A stretch of DNA of 7,104 nucleotides from Methanobrevibacter sp. (GTDB lineage Archaea; Methanobacteriota; Methanobacteria; Methanobacteriales; Methanobacteriaceae), in NCBI GenBank assembly GCA_031289975.1, contig JAITOM010000400.1, positions 1 to 7,104 of the forward strand. The letters run 5' to 3'. The notes beneath the pieces are model-generated. The model searched no databases, was not told the origin of the DNA, and saw only the letters and a list, made by a program, of their open reading frames with translations. Within the stretch, counting starts at the first letter, position 1, and the number at the start of each line of letters is the position of its first letter. Both the position numbers and the translations under genes were made by a program. Below, one piece after another: positions 5,339-7,104 of this stretch.

Positions 5339-6556
5339 TTATATTCTTACCATTTCATCTTTAACAACACTTTTGTCCTCATCATCAACTACCATTACAT
5401 GAGTAGCACAGGATAAACAAGGATCATAAGCTCTGATAACATGAGCTCCCCATTCATGATGGAAACCTTCAGTTGCTGGACCCATAGTTGGAATATTCCA
5501 AGTAGTAGGTACTAAAGCACTGTAAAATCCGACTTTGCTATCAACAACTTGTGCTAAATGTACATCAAGCCCTCTTGGAGCTTCAATAGCACCAATACCT
5601 AACTTATTTGTACCTCTTATGTCAACATCAGCTAAAGTAGGAGCAGAAGTGTCTAATTCATCTAAAATTTCAATAGCTCTTGATAAGTATGTTTTCATTT
5701 CTAAAGCTCTTGATACATGCTGTGCAATAACACCTTTTTCTGTGAAGCCTCTGAATTTAGCAGCTCTTGCTCTTGGACCTGCTTCAACATTAACTCCATC
5801 AAATAATGGAATTGTTGTACAAGCACGTTTACCAACTTCAGGATCATCATACCAACTTTCAGGCATTATTTCAGTGAATCTATCTAAATCAAAGAAGTTT
5901 CTATCACCATAAATATTAGAACTCGCAAATAATGGTTGATTAACAATACCTAAACCTTTAGGGAAACCTTTTTTTTCAACTAACTCTAAGATTAAATCAA
6001 CATGTGCATTAACTTTAGGAACTAAAGCTTTTAATCTTGTGTACAATTTTCTCCTTGCAAGTTCAGAAATATTTCTTGCCATTCCTCCAACTCTTACATC
6101 AGATGGGTGAATACCTTCACCAGCTACCATATCTACAACATATTGTGCATTTTTTCTTATTTCACCAACACTGTTAACAGCAGTAGCAAATAATTCTTCA
6201 GGTACAATATCAGTAGCTATTAAGAAATGATGTATAGCATGACTATTAAGATTACTTGCAGATAAAGTAAGCTCTCTCAATAACTTTGCAGCTTTAGGAA
6301 GGTCAATATCTAAAGAATCGTCCACTGCTTCAACAGAAGCTAAAGTATGTGGAATTGGACAGACACCACAGATTCTTTGACAGAAAACAGGAGCTGTCTC
6401 AGGAGCTTTCCCTGTAACCATCTTCTCTAAACCTCTTACAGGAGTGATACTAAAGTATCTTCCTTTGGTAACTATCCCTTCATCGTCGACTTCCATAACA
6501 AGCTCAGCATGTCCTTCTTGTCTTGATGTAGGAGATATAACTATTTTTTCGCTCAA
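5339..6556 (-). CDS. frhA: F420-reducing hydrogenase alpha (NiFe large) subunit
   Basis: Catalytic subunit: splits H2 at the NiFe centre. The start is taken as TTG at 6556, giving 405 residues that begin MSEKIVISPTSRQEGHAEL. GAGGTGA lies 5 nt upstream, and both length and N terminus agree with the Methanothermobacter protein. Nickel ligands are Cys63 and Cys66 (RICGVC) near the N terminus and Cys380 and Cys383 (DPCLSCATH) near the C terminus. Maturation should cut after His386, removing a 19-residue tail starting VMVVDDEDK; this is the substrate of FrhD, encoded next. An ATG 14 codons further upstream (6598) is in frame but has no ribosome binding site and adds residues the family lacks. An extra cysteine (Cys59) precedes the RICGVC motif. 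First gene of the operon; identity is secure. Confidence 0.97.
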   Translation of the reverse strand: MSEKIVISPTSRQEGHAELVMEVDDEGIVTKGRYFSITPVRGLEKMVTGKAPETAPVFCQRICGVCPIPHTLASVEAVDDSLDIDLPKAAKLLRELTLSASNLNSHAIHHFLIATDIVPEELFATAVNSVGEIRKNAQYVVDMVAGEGIHPSDVRVGGMARNISELARRKLYTRLKALVPKVNAHVDLILELVEKKGFPKGLGIVNQPLFASSNIYGDRNFFDLDRFTEIMPESWYDDPEVGKRACTTIPLFDGVNVEAGPRARAAKFRGFTEKGVIAQHVSRALEMKTYLSRAIEILDELDTSAPTLADVDIRGTNKLGIGAIEAPRGLDVHLAQVVDSKVGFYSALVPTTWNIPTMGPATEGFHHEWGAHVIRAYDPCLSCATHVMVVDDEDKSVVKDEMVRI

Positions 6557-6561
6557 ATGTG

Positions 6562-6568
6562 TCACCTC
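6562..6568 (-). promoter_or_regulatory. Ribosome binding site that fixes the frhA TTG start
   Basis: GAGGTGA on the minus strand is a near-perfect complement to the 16S rRNA 3' end and sits 5 nt before TTG at 6556. The in-frame ATG at 6598 has nothing comparable, so this site decides the start. Confidence 0.85.
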
Positions 6569-6580
6569 AATTTCATTATC

Positions 6581-6603
6581 GGATAATGATTTATTCATAA
6601 TCC
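6581..6603. promoter_or_regulatory. Imperfect inverted repeat in the frhA leader
   Basis: Two 9-bp arms, GGATAATGA (6581-6589) and TCATAATCC (6595-6603), are complementary except at one position and are separated by 5 nt. The repeat falls about 10-30 nt downstream of the predicted frhA transcription start and ends 12 nt before the ribosome binding site. It could be an operator or an RNA hairpin in the leader. The repeat is seen; regulation is inferred. Confidence 0.45.
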
Positions 6604-6631
6604 AATATAATTATTACTTTAGTTTTTCATG

Positions 6632-6647
6632 TATAAATAAACTTTGC
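6632..6647 (-). promoter_or_regulatory. Candidate BRE and TATA box of the frh operon
   Basis: On the minus strand GCAAAG is followed directly by TTTATTTATA, a good archaeal purine-rich BRE plus TATA arrangement. The predicted start lies near 6612, giving a leader of about 55 nt. A second TATA-like site (TTATATAAA, 6669-6677) lies further upstream. A T-rich run at 6653-6667 separates the two, which makes the nearer box the better candidate. Confidence 0.5.
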
Positions 6648-6800
6648 CTTATGGAAAAAAAAGAAAGATTTATATAATAGATTATTAATTTAATACTTAA
6701 TTTAAATAGATTATTATTTAAAAGATGTTAGTATTACTTAACTTAAATTTTTAATAATTAAAAAATAAAAAACGATTAAAAATTATGTATTAATTAATAT

Positions 6801-6840
6801 GAAAAAGTATTATTAATAGTGAAAAAGTATTATTAATAGT
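6801..6840. repeat. Perfect 20-bp tandem duplication upstream of frh
   Basis: gaaaaagtattattaatagt occurs twice, head to tail, with no mismatch and no spacer. It lies about 190 bp upstream of the predicted frh start point in otherwise non-repetitive AT-rich DNA. It may be a recent slippage duplication or a pair of protein-binding sites. The identity of the two units is directly visible. Confidence 0.85.
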
Positions 6841-6987
6841 CATTTTGGAAAAGTTCTTAAATTTTGAATAATAAATTTTTTTTATTAAATTATTTAATTT
6901 CAAATATCACTTTATAAAAATCTATAATTTTAAATTTAGATATATGTTAATTAATATAACTAATTTTAAATTAATATTTTTATAATA

Positions 6988-7020
6988 TATAGTGTATGAA
7001 ATAATGTTTGTAAGTAATGA
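6988..7020 (+). repeat. Diverged third copy of the dispersed repeat
   Basis: Read in the same direction as copy 2, this stretch keeps TATAGTG and, at the same spacing, the core AATGTTTGTAA. Overall 26 of 33 positions match without gaps, and a T-rich run ending in AAAT follows, as in the other copies. The match is weaker than between copies 1 and 2, but the identical spacing of the two blocks argues against chance. Confidence 0.5.
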
Positions 7021-7104
7021 AATTTTTTAAATTACATCATAAATGTCAAATTTTTAATTAAAAAAATTATAATTATTATTTTTAAAAATAAATAAATAAA
7101 AATT

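Larger units (their letters stand above)
6557..7104. other. Spacer upstream of the frh operon
   Basis: No gene is visible on either strand. The part nearest frhA holds the leader, its inverted repeat and the promoter. The rest is extremely AT-rich and holds the 20-bp tandem duplication and the third dispersed repeat. Nothing recognisable lies between 7021 and the window end. Confidence 0.6.

Noticed and set aside
6669..6677. A divergent plus-strand promoter upstream of frhA (TTTATATAA with a purine-rich lead-in)
   Set aside because: The box looks good on the plus strand, but no open frame of any useful length follows it. A small RNA cannot be excluded from sequence alone.
6801..7020. A small CRISPR array or replication iterons
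   Set aside because: The tandem units have no spacers and only two copies, and the third dispersed repeat is unrelated to them. No cas or replication genes are nearby.

Overview
The window looks like chromosomal DNA of a hydrogenotrophic methanogen of the order Methanobacteriales, most likely Methanobrevibacter or a close relative. Three things point there: a complete F420-reducing hydrogenase operon (frhADGB) whose proteins closely match, as I remember them, those of Methanothermobacter; very AT-rich spacers; and archaeal promoter and terminator signals (TTTATA-type boxes, oligo-T tracts). The genus is an inference.

Layout, left to right. Positions 1-271 are an AT-rich spacer holding one copy of a 47-bp repeat (72-118) and the probable map promoter. 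Positions 272-1183 (+) encode a type II methionine aminopeptidase. Positions 1184-1401 are a convergent spacer with two inverted repeats and a minus-strand T8 tract. Positions 1402-2616 (-) encode a short GMC-type flavoprotein carrying one CX2CX2CX3C iron-sulfur motif. Positions 2617-3145 are a gene-free spacer: the oxidoreductase promoter with a perfect 14-bp palindrome at its predicted start point, a possible decayed coding remnant, a hairpin, a second inverted copy of the 47-bp repeat (2956-3002), and the T-rich terminator of the frh operon. Positions 3146-6556 (-) are the frh operon, transcribed right to left as frhA-frhD-frhG-frhB with gaps of 20, 2 and 11 nt. Positions 6557-7104 are the frh leader and promoter region, with a leader inverted repeat, a perfect 20-bp tandem duplication (6801-6840) and a diverged third repeat copy (6988-7020).

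FrhA (NiFe large subunit), FrhG (Fe-S small subunit) and FrhB (FAD/F420 subunit) form the enzyme that reduces coenzyme F420 with H2. FrhD is the protease that removes the FrhA C-terminal tail after nickel insertion. Electrons run from the NiFe site in FrhA through the FrhG clusters to the FrhB cluster and FAD, then to F420. The GMC-like flavoprotein is a separate transcription unit of unknown substrate. The aminopeptidase is housekeeping.

I see no clear new multi-gene system. The least explained signals are the dispersed 47-bp repeat, the palindrome at the oxidoreductase promoter, the 20-bp tandem duplication upstream of frh, and a glutamate in FrhG where the characterised enzyme has an aspartate ligand to the proximal cluster.
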